From: Gammaproteobacteria bacterium | GTDB lineage: Bacteria > Pseudomonadota > Gammaproteobacteria > Pseudomonadales > JAUIET01 | Reading direction: 5' to 3' | Length of the DNA: 64,000 nucleotides | Assembly (NCBI GenBank): GCA_030431775.1 | Contig: JAUIHW010000012.1 | Location: forward strand, 1-64,000 | Notes under the pieces: generated by a model | Seen by the model: only the letters and a program-made list of their open reading frames with translations | Told to the model about the DNA's origin: nothing | Database searches by the model: none | Position numbers and translations under genes: made by a program | In this document: positions 1 to 7,073 of the stretch, piece by piece | How positions within the stretch are numbered: the stretch's first letter is position 1 | Layout of the letters: the number at the start of each line of letters is the position of its first letter

Positions 1-743
1 TGGTGCATGCAATGCGCACCCGAATAGTCTCTGATAGAGCGTTCGATGGCAGCAAAATACTGGGAGCGATTCTGTTTGAGAATACCCTGGACAGGGAAAT
101 CGGTGGTAGGCCTAGCAGTCAGTATCTATGGTTCGAACGCCAGGTGGTTCCTTTTCTTAAAGTCGATAAAGGTCTGGCTGAGGAGCATAACGGGGTGCAG
201 CTTATGAAGCCGATTCCCCAGTTGGATGAGCTGCTGGACAAGGCTGCAGCCAAAGATGTTTTTGGGACCAAGATGCGCTCGGTGATAAAGTCTGCCAATT
301 CAGAAGGAATAAAGGCGGTCGTAGACCAGCAATTTGAAATCGGCCGGCAGATTCTTGCCAAAGGCCTGGTGCCCATCATTGAGCCGGAAGTTGACATCAA
401 TAGCCCGGATAAGGCCGAATGCGAAAAATTACTGCTGGCGGCAATTCTAAATCAGTTAGATGGATTGCCGGAAGGCCAGCAGGTCATGCTTAAGCTAACC
501 TTGCCCAGTGAAGCGAATTTTTATCAGCCCTGCATTCAGCATCCGAGGGTATTGCGGGTTGTGGCTCTATCCGGCGGCTATTCGCGTGAAGTGGCTAATC
601 AGAAACTGAGCGAAAATCATGGCATGATTGCCAGCTTTTCACGTGCGCTCACTGAGGGGCTGTCGGCCCAACAAAGTGATGCTCAGTTTCATGAAATGTT
701 GCAAGCCGCAATAGACAGCATCTTCGCTGCGTCCTGCACCTGA
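1..743 (+). CDS. Class I fructose-bisphosphate aldolase, 5' end cut by window edge
   Basis: Glycolytic and gluconeogenic enzyme that interconverts fructose 1,6-bisphosphate with glyceraldehyde 3-phosphate and dihydroxyacetone phosphate through a lysine Schiff base. About 246 residues are visible, and the reading frame is open to the left edge. The GTG at position 3 aligns with an internal Val of the family (V-H-x-M-R-T-R-I), so roughly 50 N-terminal residues lie outside the window. Family blocks seen are PFLKVDKGL, GVQLMKPIP, GTKMRSVIK, PIIEPEVDI and the C-terminal SGGYSRE...NHGMIASFSRAL...GLSAQQSD. The match to the bacterial class I family of about 296 residues is close throughout. The cytoplasmic location is inferred from the family. 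Confidence 0.93.
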   Translation, partial: VHAMRTRIVSDRAFDGSKILGAILFENTLDREIGGRPSSQYLWFERQVVPFLKVDKGLAEEHNGVQLMKPIPQLDELLDKAAAKDVFGTKMRSVIKSANSEGIKAVVDQQFEIGRQILAKGLVPIIEPEVDINSPDKAECEKLLLAAILNQLDGLPEGQQVMLKLTLPSEANFYQPCIQHPRVLRVVALSGGYSREVANQKLSENHGMIASFSRALTEGLSAQQSDAQFHEMLQAAIDSIFAASCT

Positions 744-817
744 CAGTGTTGCGACTGACGGTACGCTAATTTACAACAGTTTATTATCGGCCGTTGCTCT
801 AACACCTAAAATACAGC

Positions 818-1780
818 ATGCTCGATGTTGAAGCGTTACGAGAACAGCTGCAAACGTTAGATTTTGCCAGCCCGGTGGAGCCTGGTGCGGCGATAAAGGC
901 GTATTTTCGATATTACGGCCTTGATTTTGAGGCGAGAATTGCGTCATTGGAGCACTACTTTGGTTTGCTGCAGATTGATGAAAGTGCGATCGCCTGTCAT
1001 TGGTATAGACAACCGGGCGCAACCGCCTGCTGCGTAGTGGTCCACGGCTATTTCGATCATGCAGGGTTATACGGCAAGGTTATCGAGTTCTTTTTGCAGG
1101 CTGGGCGCAATGTGATCGCATTTGACCTGCCGGGCCATGGACTCAGCAGCGGGCCAAGAGCCAGTATCGAGGCGTTCCGCGATTACGAACTTTGTCTGGC
1201 CGGGGTGATCGCCCAAAGTAGCGCCGCTGACCCGAAAGTGATCGAATTGGTCGGTCAAAGTACAGGAGGAGCCGTGATAATGCAGTATTTGCTGGACAAA
1301 GCGTATGCGCCGGCAGCCCCCCCTGCAAATGTTGTGTTGCTGGCGCCATTGGTTCGCCCGGTACGTTGGCCGATATTGCAACTGCTGTTTAAGCTTAGGC
1401 GGCATTGGGTCAGTGACATTCCGCGGCGCTTTAGCAGCAATTCGCATGACCCGGAGTTTCTGGACTTTCTGCGTCATAAGGACCCCCTGCAATTCAGGCG
1501 CTTGCCATTGCAATGGGTAAATGCCATGCATCGCTGGATTCCAAGGTTTCTGGCATCAGAGCCTTCCTCAACCCAAGCACTGGTGATACAGGGCGAGCAG
1601 GATGGCACGGTTGACTGGCGCTACAATATCAAGCAAATACGCATGAAATTTCCGCAGGCGCACATACGGCTGTTGCCGCAGGGTCGCCACCACCTGGCCA
1701 ATGAAAGTGCTGAAATTAGAGGCCAGCTCTTCGACGAAGTTTCGGCCTATCTGCAGCGCGAATCCTCGGGGTCGACCTGA
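818..1780 (+). CDS. Alpha/beta hydrolase, monoacylglycerol lipase / lysophospholipase type
   Basis: A 320-residue serine hydrolase of the S33/lysophospholipase-like group. Visible landmarks are the oxyanion-hole HGYFDH near residue 76, FDLPGHGLSSGPR, the nucleophile elbow GQSTGG (G-x-S-x-G) near 147, an acid-bearing IQGEQDGTVDW segment near 260, and a late His in LPQGRHH. There is no signal peptide, so the protein is probably cytoplasmic or membrane-associated. It may act on monoacyl lipids or lysophospholipids, but the substrate cannot be read from the sequence. The stop overlaps the next ATG (TGATG), so it is translationally coupled to a tiny secreted protein. No strong ribosome binding site is visible. 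Confidence 0.8.
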   Translation: MLDVEALREQLQTLDFASPVEPGAAIKAYFRYYGLDFEARIASLEHYFGLLQIDESAIACHWYRQPGATACCVVVHGYFDHAGLYGKVIEFFLQAGRNVIAFDLPGHGLSSGPRASIEAFRDYELCLAGVIAQSSAADPKVIELVGQSTGGAVIMQYLLDKAYAPAAPPANVVLLAPLVRPVRWPILQLLFKLRRHWVSDIPRRFSSNSHDPEFLDFLRHKDPLQFRRLPLQWVNAMHRWIPRFLASEPSSTQALVIQGEQDGTVDWRYNIKQIRMKFPQAHIRLLPQGRHHLANESAEIRGQLFDEVSAYLQRESSGST

Positions 1781-2043
1781 TGGTCCGCCCAACTTTATTA
1801 ATCATTCTGCTTGTTGTTGCGCATGAGCTTAGCGCTGAGCCGGGTGCTTATGATGCGAATGAGGAACAAAAAGTACAGGCTTACATCAAGCAGCAGCAGA
1901 AAGCGGGTGTTAGCCCGGCGCCAAGTGGCCCAAATTGGAAGCCCGGCTACACCTGTGCTGATCTTAAGAAGTTTTCCTTTAAGGAATATTGCGAGTGTCG
2001 CTACTACTACGTCGTACACGGGCGTTACTACCCAAAGCAGTAA
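1780..2043 (+). CDS. Small secreted Cys-containing protein, function unknown
   Basis: 87 residues whose start codon overlaps the stop of the upstream hydrolase gene, which implies coupling. Residues 1-19 look like a signal peptide (basic VR, then LLIILLVVA, small residues before EP). The mature part begins with a charged, Gln-rich helix (about 25-43), then a Pro/Gly linker, then a tail with three cysteines (C59, C71, C73) and a Tyr-rich end (RYYYVVHGRYY). I do not recognise the family. A periplasmic or outer-membrane-associated role is inferred only from the signal peptide. The gene ends 11 bp from the convergent rpiA stop. Confidence 0.6.
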   Translation: MVRPTLLIILLVVAHELSAEPGAYDANEEQKVQAYIKQQQKAGVSPAPSGPNWKPGYTCADLKKFSFKEYCECRYYYVVHGRYYPKQ

Positions 2044-2054
2044 TGATCGTCGAG

Positions 2055-2726
2055 TCAGGCTTTGATCGTTTTGAGGCCTCCGGCACTGCCCAGAATCAAA
2101 TAGTCAGCGGGTCTCTTTGCGAACAGCCCATTGCAAACCACGCCGGTAATCTGGTTAATATCGCGCTCCAGAGCGACCGGGTCGAGTATGCGAAGGTTGT
2201 GCACATCAAGAATTACATTGCCATTGTCGGTTATCACACCGTCCCGATACACCGGATCGCCGCCCAGCTTAACCAGCTGTCTGGCAACATAGCTGCGTGC
2301 CATGGGCACTACCTCAATCGGCAGAGGGAAGCCGCCAAGCAGGTCAACCAATTTACTGTCATCGGCAATACAGATAAATTCATCGGCAACTGCAGCGATG
2401 ATTTTCTCTCTTGTTAATGCAGCACCGCCGCCCTTGATCAGCTGTAAGTGCTGGTTGCTTTCATCAGCCCCATCAACATAAAACGCCACAGGACCAGCAG
2501 AATTGAGGTCGATGACGTCAATACCGTGTGCGCGTAATCGATGTGCTGTGTCGTCTGAGCTGGCGACCGCTGCGCGAAACCAGCTTTTACACCCCCCTAA
2601 AAAGTCGATAAAAAAATTGGTCGTTGAGCCGGTTCCCACACCAATCACCGTGTCATCAGTCAGCGAAGGCTTGATATAGTCCAAGGCCGCTTGGGCGGCC
2701 TGTTTTTTGTAGTCATCCTGGTTCAT
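2055..2726 (-). CDS. rpiA: Ribose-5-phosphate isomerase A
   Basis: Isomerises ribose 5-phosphate and ribulose 5-phosphate in the pentose phosphate pathway. The ATG at 2726 gives 223 residues beginning MNQDDYKK, close to the usual 219; a longer frame to 2783 adds an unconserved N-terminus. Diagnostic blocks are the phosphate loop [40 protein letters not shown] with the catalytic acids, the [12 protein letters not shown] segment, and a C-terminal [15 protein letters not shown]. It is divergent from ilvA, and this rpiA/ilvA pairing is familiar from pseudomonads. Confidence 0.95.
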   Translation of the reverse strand: MNQDDYKKQAAQAALDYIKPSLTDDTVIGVGTGSTTNFFIDFLGGCKSWFRAAVASSDDTAHRLRAHGIDVIDLNSAGPVAFYVDGADESNQHLQLIKGGGAALTREKIIAAVADEFICIADDSKLVDLLGGFPLPIEVVPMARSYVARQLVKLGGDPVYRDGVITDNGNVILDVHNLRILDPVALERDINQITGVVCNGLFAKRPADYLILGSAGGLKTIKA

Positions 2727-2834
2727 AGTGACGCAACTGCAGCAAATGGCAGGGGCAATATATTGCATGCATGAGCGTGGCACAATGCGTCTTCGGCATT
2801 TAATATGCGCTTTGAGTCTTCAAGCAGTGACCCA

Positions 2835-4349
2835 ATGCTGAGCAGCTATCTGAAAAAAATTCTCCAGGCACCCGTTTATGATGTGGCAGAGGTGACACCC
2901 ACACAGCCAGCTCCCGTGCTTTCTGAGCGTCTCGGCAATGCCGTTTTGTTGAAACGCGAAGACCTGCAGCCGGTTTTCTCGTTTAAGTTGCGGGGCGCCT
3001 ATAACGCCATGGTGCACCTCAACGACGCGCAAAAGGCGCGTGGTGTGATCGCGGCGTCGGCTGGCAACCACGCACAGGGAGTCGCTTTAGCGGCCAAAAA
3101 ACTGGGCATCCATGCCACGATTGTCATGCCCCGAACGACGCCGCAGATTAAAGTAAACGGTGTGCGCTCCTTTGGCGCCCATATTGTGCTTGAAGGCGAT
3201 ACCTTTGATGCAGCAGCCAAGCGGGCAGATGAATTATGCAGGCAGCAAGGCCTAAGCTACATACCGCCCTATGACGACTCACGTGTCATAGCGGGTCAGG
3301 GCACTATCGGTATGGAAATTTTACGCCAGGTTACCGGGCCTCTGGACGCTGTGTTTATTCCGGTTGGCGGCGGCGGCCTGGCAGCCGGGGTATCGGCCTA
3401 CATTAAAGCCATCCGCCCTTCGATCAAGATTATTGCCGTTGAACCTGAGGACGCAGCGTGCCTGAAAGCTGCGTTGCAGCGAGGTCGGCGGGTTCGCCTT
3501 GCTGAAGTAGGGCTGTTTGCTGATGGCGTGGCGGTGGCACAAATTGGTAAGGAGCCTTTTCGAGTGCTCAAGCATACGGTTGACGATGTCGTTACGGCGA
3601 GCACCGACGAAATGTGTGCGGCGATCAAAGATCTGTTTCAGGAGACCCGGGTGATTGCTGAGCCCGCCGGCGCACTGGCTCTGGCGGGACTTAAGAATTA
3701 CCTACAGCGCAAAAAGCTGAAGAGTAAAACTGTTTTGGCAATAAACAGTGGTGCTAATACTAATTTTGATCGCCTGCGCTACATTTCGGAGCGCACCGAT
3801 GTTGGTGAGCAGGCCGAAGTTGTGCTGGCGGTGACGATTCCGGAAAAACCCGGCAGTTTCAGGGCGTTTTGCAAAACCATCGGCAAGCGCAATATTACGG
3901 AATTCAACTATCGTTATCATGCCGGTGAGGACGCCCACATATTTGTTGGCGTGAAAATTCAGCCCGGCGGAGATGATCGCCAGCAACTGCTGCAACAACT
4001 TCGGGCCAAACGCTACCCGGTTATTGATTTGACCGATGATGAAATGGCCAAATCACATATTCGGCACATGGTTGGTGGTCGAGCGCCAGCGGCCAGCGAT
4101 GAAGTTCTTTATCGGGTCATGTTTCCTGAGCGCCCTGGAGCGCTGCTGGACTTTCTCAGCGGGTTAGACCCACGGTGGAATATTTCCCTATTCCACTATC
4201 GTAACCACGGGGCGGCCTATGGCCGGATACTGCTCGGCCTACAGGTGCCCCGGCCTGAACGTAAGGAGTTTGCGCGAATCATTGGCGCCAGCACCTACAA
4301 TTATGTCGAGGAAACTGCCAATCTGGCTTACGAGCTGTTCTTGAAGTAA
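2835..4349 (+). CDS. ilvA: Threonine ammonia-lyase, biosynthetic
   Basis: PLP enzyme that deaminates threonine to 2-oxobutanoate, the first committed step of isoleucine synthesis. The ATG at 2835 gives 504 residues beginning MLSSYLKKIL, which matches the pseudomonad N-terminus. An in-frame ATG at 2805 would add ten residues. The PLP lysine lies in VFSFKLRGAYN, the phosphate loop is GGGGLAAGV, and two tandem ACT-like regulatory domains follow (starting near VVLAVTIPEKPGSFRAF and VLYRVMFPERPGAL), which fits allosteric control by isoleucine and valine. ilvE and ilvD are also in this window, in separate units. Confidence 0.95.
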   Translation: MLSSYLKKILQAPVYDVAEVTPTQPAPVLSERLGNAVLLKREDLQPVFSFKLRGAYNAMVHLNDAQKARGVIAASAGNHAQGVALAAKKLGIHATIVMPRTTPQIKVNGVRSFGAHIVLEGDTFDAAAKRADELCRQQGLSYIPPYDDSRVIAGQGTIGMEILRQVTGPLDAVFIPVGGGGLAAGVSAYIKAIRPSIKIIAVEPEDAACLKAALQRGRRVRLAEVGLFADGVAVAQIGKEPFRVLKHTVDDVVTASTDEMCAAIKDLFQETRVIAEPAGALALAGLKNYLQRKKLKSKTVLAINSGANTNFDRLRYISERTDVGEQAEVVLAVTIPEKPGSFRAFCKTIGKRNITEFNYRYHAGEDAHIFVGVKIQPGGDDRQQLLQQLRAKRYPVIDLTDDEMAKSHIRHMVGGRAPAASDEVLYRVMFPERPGALLDFLSGLDPRWNISLFHYRNHGAAYGRILLGLQVPRPERKEFARIIGASTYNYVEETANLAYELFLK

Positions 4350-4422
4350 AAGCTTAACTGGCCGACATGGTTGATCGTTAGTTGATCAGCTTAGTGAAAA
4401 TCTAGAAAATTACGCTAAATAA

Positions 4423-4450
4423 TTGTGTGATATTCACATTTTGTTATACT
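4423..4450 (+). promoter_or_regulatory. Candidate promoter with inverted repeat in the spacer
   Basis: A good -10 hexamer TATACT (4445-4450) lies 16 bp after a weak -35 TTGTGT (4423-4428). An inverted repeat TGTGA-TAT-TCACA (4426-4438) sits between them. The half-sites resemble CRP/FNR-type half-sites, but the 3-bp spacer is shorter than the 6 bp of a CRP box, so the regulator is unknown. It points at the mini-protein gene starting at 4487. Confidence 0.4.
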
Positions 4451-4486
4451 GGGCCACCCTAAATTGCAGCACTGGGTGAAATAACA

Positions 4487-4642
4487 ATGCAAAAAAGGCC
4501 CGATTTAGTTTTCGTACTGGTTTTGATTTTTGGTCTCGGCGTGGTTTTCACTGGGGTGAATGCAAACCAGTCCAAGCCGGTAGTACTGCCAAATGCTGGT
4601 CAGATGCCGGGTGTGATCAGCGAGGCTAACCTGCCACGGTAA
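4487..4642 (+). CDS. Single-span mini-protein, 51 residues, upstream twin
   Basis: A short frame with the start MQKRPDLVFV, one hydrophobic segment (about residues 7-24, ending GVNA), then a 25-residue polar tail rich in Pro and Asn. A Shine-Dalgarno-like GGTGA sits 7 bp upstream, and a plausible promoter is further upstream. The N-terminus parallels the second mini-protein at 4784 (M-Q-x-K/R-P-D-[LI]-V followed by a membrane segment). The segment may be a membrane anchor or an uncleaved or cleaved signal; GVNA-NQS could be a signal peptidase site. No function is recognised. It is read as a real gene because of the start context and the paralogue. Confidence 0.5.
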   Translation: MQKRPDLVFVLVLIFGLGVVFTGVNANQSKPVVLPNAGQMPGVISEANLPR

Positions 4643-4783
4643 CCGTCCTGGCAGTTTAAAAATGTGACCCAGTTCGCATTGGGGTATTATTACCAAGCAT
4701 TTCTCTGCCCGAATTTTGCCCACTGGCGAATCGCCGACTAGCGTTAAGTAATAACAAGATCGCCAGTCAGTACAGGGCTCACC

Positions 4784-4873
4784 ATGCAAACCAAACCAGA
4801 TATCGTAACGATCGTAGTGGTATTGTTCGTGCTTGGCACGGCACTGACCGCAACTGTGCACGCTTTTGCCTAA
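4784..4873 (+). CDS. Single-span mini-protein, 29 residues, downstream twin
   Basis: MQTKPDIVTI starts a 29-residue frame that is almost entirely one hydrophobic segment, ending TVHAFA and then TAA. AGGG lies 6 bp upstream of the ATG. It shares the MQxKPD[LI]V start and a membrane segment of the same length with the 51-residue protein 141 bp upstream, but lacks its polar tail. This suggests a tandem duplication followed by truncation or extension. The intervening 4643-4783 shows no gene or obvious structure. Function is unknown; a membrane-embedded regulatory peptide is one possibility. Confidence 0.45.
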   Translation: MQTKPDIVTIVVVLFVLGTALTATVHAFA

Positions 4874-4891
4874 TAACGATCAGACGTCGGC

Positions 4892-5485
4892 CTATCGGAC
4901 TCTGCGATCGAGACGTCTCTCAGTGACCACATAATCCAATCGCACATCCCAACTTTTTCGGCGAATGCGCCCCGACCAATTCTGGCACTCATGCGCCAGG
5001 CCCAGCAGCAATGGCGGCCTGCATGGCGCTGAATGTTTAAACGAGAAGCAGCGGTCGTAATATCCGCCACCCATACCGATTCGATTACCGTACCTGTCAA
5101 AAGCCGTTAAGGGTACGCAGACCAGGTCCAATTGCCGTGGTTTGATCTTTGAGGCATGAAGCAGTGTTTGGCTGCTTTGCAAGGGATTCAATTGTGCCGC
5201 AGCCACCCGGTCAAGCGCCAGAAAATGCATACCGTCGTCCCGGATGACCGGCGAGTACAGTTTTCTGCCACGCCGCCGTAACGCTCTGATCAGATCTTTT
5301 GTCGGTAGCTCTCCGTCAAAATCAAGGTATAGCGCGACGCGCTTTCGGCCTTGCAGCAGGTCTGCCTGCTGCAGCACACGCTGGCAGACCGCACGACCAT
5401 TGCGCATCCTCCGCCAAGCAGATAGCTGCCGTCGGCGCGTGCGCGCTTGTCGACGAATGGTGTCAGCGGCCAAGGGCTGTTGCAT
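4892..5485 (-). CDS. fau: 5-formyltetrahydrofolate cyclo-ligase
   Basis: Converts 5-formyl-THF to 5,10-methenyl-THF using ATP, recycling a folate storage form. The start at 5485 (MQQPLAADTIRR) gives 197 residues, normal for the family; a TTG at 5506 would add seven. The N-terminal basic helix RRQARTRRRQLS, VALYLDFDGELPT, and the signature blocks DLVCVPLTAFDRYGNRIG and MGGGYYDR are present. It lies directly downstream of 6S RNA and zapA on the same strand, the classic gammaproteobacterial arrangement, so it may be co-transcribed with the 6S precursor. Confidence 0.93.
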   Translation of the reverse strand: MQQPLAADTIRRQARTRRRQLSAWRRMRNGRAVCQRVLQQADLLQGRKRVALYLDFDGELPTKDLIRALRRRGRKLYSPVIRDDGMHFLALDRVAAAQLNPLQSSQTLLHASKIKPRQLDLVCVPLTAFDRYGNRIGMGGGYYDRCFSFKHSAPCRPPLLLGLAHECQNWSGRIRRKSWDVRLDYVVTERRLDRRVR

Positions 5486-5524
5486 TGGGTAATGAAGCGG
5501 GGGCAAGCAAAGGAGAGAGGAATA

Positions 5525-5703
5525 AAGCGCCCCAACACACCGTTAAGCAGCGTGGCCCTTGAACCCGATGGTTCAAGGCGGTGGTCTCCGTAATGGATTG
5601 GGCTTCCCGTCTTGCGGGCCTGCACGCCACCATTCGCTGGAAACCCCCTGGTTTCAATATATCGGCTCGAGGACGAACTGCATCGCGTATGTACCAGGGC
5701 GCA
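5525..5703 (-). ncRNA. ssrS: 6S RNA
   Basis: 6S RNA binds sigma70 RNA polymerase and down-regulates transcription in stationary phase. On the minus strand between zapA and fau a GC-rich terminal stem forms between GCGCCC (5702-5697) and GGGGCGC (5533-5527). The conserved GAGCCGATAT lies about 37 nt from the 5' end, as in the Escherichia coli RNA. The 3' hairpin CCTTGAACC-atc-GGGTTCAAGG matches the highly conserved 6S end. A -10 box TATACT at 5714-5709 puts the start near 5703. The length of about 179 nt is close to 183 in E. coli. The exact ends are inferred. Confidence 0.92.
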
Positions 5704-5708
5704 GTTAA

Positions 5709-5714
5709 AGTATA
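5709..5714 (-). promoter_or_regulatory. -10 box of the 6S RNA promoter
   Basis: TATACT on the minus strand, placed 6-7 bp before the inferred 6S 5' end and just after the zapA stop at 5736. A matching -35 is not obvious at 16-18 bp (AGGGCA is the best I see), so the promoter call rests on the -10 and the RNA geometry. Confidence 0.5.
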
Positions 5715-5735
5715 GCTCAATTTTTCTGAGCTGCC

Positions 5736-6047
5736 CTAGATTTCCAGCTGACGGCAGAAATGCAGGGCGTCGTCAATCTTGCCCGACAAACGAGAAAGCT
5801 TGTCACTGGAGCCTTCGCTGGATTGGGCCTCTTTTTCCTGAACTTTGAGCAGTTCATAAGTGGTATTCAGGGCGGCCATGACGGCAATTCTGTCCAGGCC
5901 AACAATTTTGCCCGAATCGCGAATGGTGCGCATGCGCTGATCCAGGTGGCGGGCTGAATTGACCAGGGCTGGCTTTTCCTCCGCTGGGCAGTTGATCTGA
6001 AATTCCTTGTCGAGAATGTTGATCGTGACAGTTTCGTTCTGGCTCAA
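5736..6047 (-). CDS. zapA: Cell division protein ZapA
   Basis: 103 residues. ZapA stabilises FtsZ filaments and promotes Z-ring assembly at midcell. The N-terminal beta unit VTINILDKEFQINCPAEE and the following NSARHLDQRMRTIRDSG and GLDRIAVMAALN are typical. The C-terminal half is a coiled coil (ELLKVQEKEAQ...) used for tetramerisation. Its start overlaps the stop of the upstream coiled-coil gene by 4 bases, and 6S RNA follows immediately, a conserved gammaproteobacterial neighbourhood. Confidence 0.95.
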   Translation of the reverse strand: MSQNETVTINILDKEFQINCPAEEKPALVNSARHLDQRMRTIRDSGKIVGLDRIAVMAALNTTYELLKVQEKEAQSSEGSSDKLSRLSGKIDDALHFCRQLEI

Positions 6048-6253
6048 GAGTCATCCTCCAGCGCACGCAACCGGGCAATCATGTTTTCGACTTTGGACCG
6101 GGCAACTTCATTCTTTTTCATCAGTTGAGCGCGTTCGCTGCGCCACAGTTCATTTTTGGCCTTCAAAGACTTGTTTTCCTGGTTCAGCTCGGTACAGAGC
6201 TTGATGAGCTCATCAATCTTGTTCTCCAGGAGTTTGAGCTGTTTGTTTTCCAT
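6044..6253 (-). CDS. TIGR02449-type small coiled-coil protein next to zapA
   Basis: 69 residues, nearly one continuous heptad coiled coil (LKLLENKIDELIKLCTELNQ, then ENKSLKAKNELWRSERAQL). The arrangement and composition match the small family annotated as TIGR02449 that is often upstream of zapA in pseudomonads, and they resemble ZapB. A divisome role beside ZapA is inferred from the neighbour and the 4-base overlap. The 160 bp separating it from the divergent ygfB (6254-6413) should hold promoters for both, but no hexamer pair stands out. Confidence 0.82.
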   Translation of the reverse strand: MENKQLKLLENKIDELIKLCTELNQENKSLKAKNELWRSERAQLMKKNEVARSKVENMIARLRALEDDS

Positions 6254-6413
6254 GCTGAGGGTATTGTTATAAGTAGTGTTGAAAAGAGGTCGCTGGTGTC
6301 GTGTGCGTTAACCTGTTGAAGACTGCCGGCCAGATGAATTGGCGTAACAACCCCGCTGCAGGTACCATACTGAGCGGTACTATAGAGGGCTGCCGCATAC
6401 TGGTCAATTCCTG

Positions 6414-7058
6414 ATGCGCTGTCCAGGGGCACTACTTGATTTGGATATAAGCACACTCGACCTTGAATCCTACGACGCATTGGACTTTTATGACCTGAAT
6501 GCATTGATCGAGCAACTGCGGGCCGGGGTGGCGGCAGCGGAACTGCACGGCATGTTGACAGCCGGCCTGTGTATTGCAGGAATCGAACCGGATTATTCGG
6601 CTGTTCTGCAGGAATGCCTACGTTTCGCTGGTGAGAATGTTCAGGCGAGCATGGCCGAGCAGCAGGAATTGGCTGTGTTTATCGTGCAAACCCGCCTGGC
6701 GCTGGAAGACGAAAACTTTGGCTTTACCTTATTACTGCCCGATGATGATTCAGCCATTAATGAGCGGGCCAGGGCTTTGGGCCTGTGGTGCGAGGGTTTT
6801 ATGTACGGCTTTGCAATCGCGGAGAAGGAGCGTGGAATCAACCTTTCACAAAACAGTGAGATTGGCGAAATTTTGCAAGACTTCGCGGCAATTTCCAGGG
6901 TTGATAGTGACGCGAATGCCGAGATTGCCGGCGATGAGCAGGACTTGCTGCAACTGGTGGAATACGTGCGGGTAGCTACGATGAACGTATTTGCTCAGTG
7001 CGCTGGGGAAGGCCAGTCGCCGTCGCCCGGGTCAGGCAGTGGTTGTACTGTTCACTGA
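6414..7058 (+). CDS. ygfB: YgfB / UPF0149 family protein
   Basis: 214-residue member of the UPF0149 family, which occurs upstream of pepP. The mark is AELHGMLTAGLCIAG near residues 44-58, then an all-helical core with ALGLWCEGFMYGF near 125. It has an acidic overall composition. The start at 6414 lacks a clear Shine-Dalgarno sequence; a TTG at 6441 is an alternative that would shorten an N-terminus longer than usual. YgfB has been linked to regulation of beta-lactam resistance in P. aeruginosa, but no molecular function is evident here. It is first in the run with pepP, ubiH and ubiI. Confidence 0.88.
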   Translation: MRCPGALLDLDISTLDLESYDALDFYDLNALIEQLRAGVAAAELHGMLTAGLCIAGIEPDYSAVLQECLRFAGENVQASMAEQQELAVFIVQTRLALEDENFGFTLLLPDDDSAINERARALGLWCEGFMYGFAIAEKERGINLSQNSEIGEILQDFAAISRVDSDANAEIAGDEQDLLQLVEYVRVATMNVFAQCAGEGQSPSPGSGSGCTVH

Positions 7059-7073
7059 ACGGAATGCACGAAC

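Noticed and set aside
1989-2417. Plus-strand open frame of 142 codons over rpiA
   Set aside because: It is antisense to a well-conserved rpiA and has no recognisable domain or good start context.
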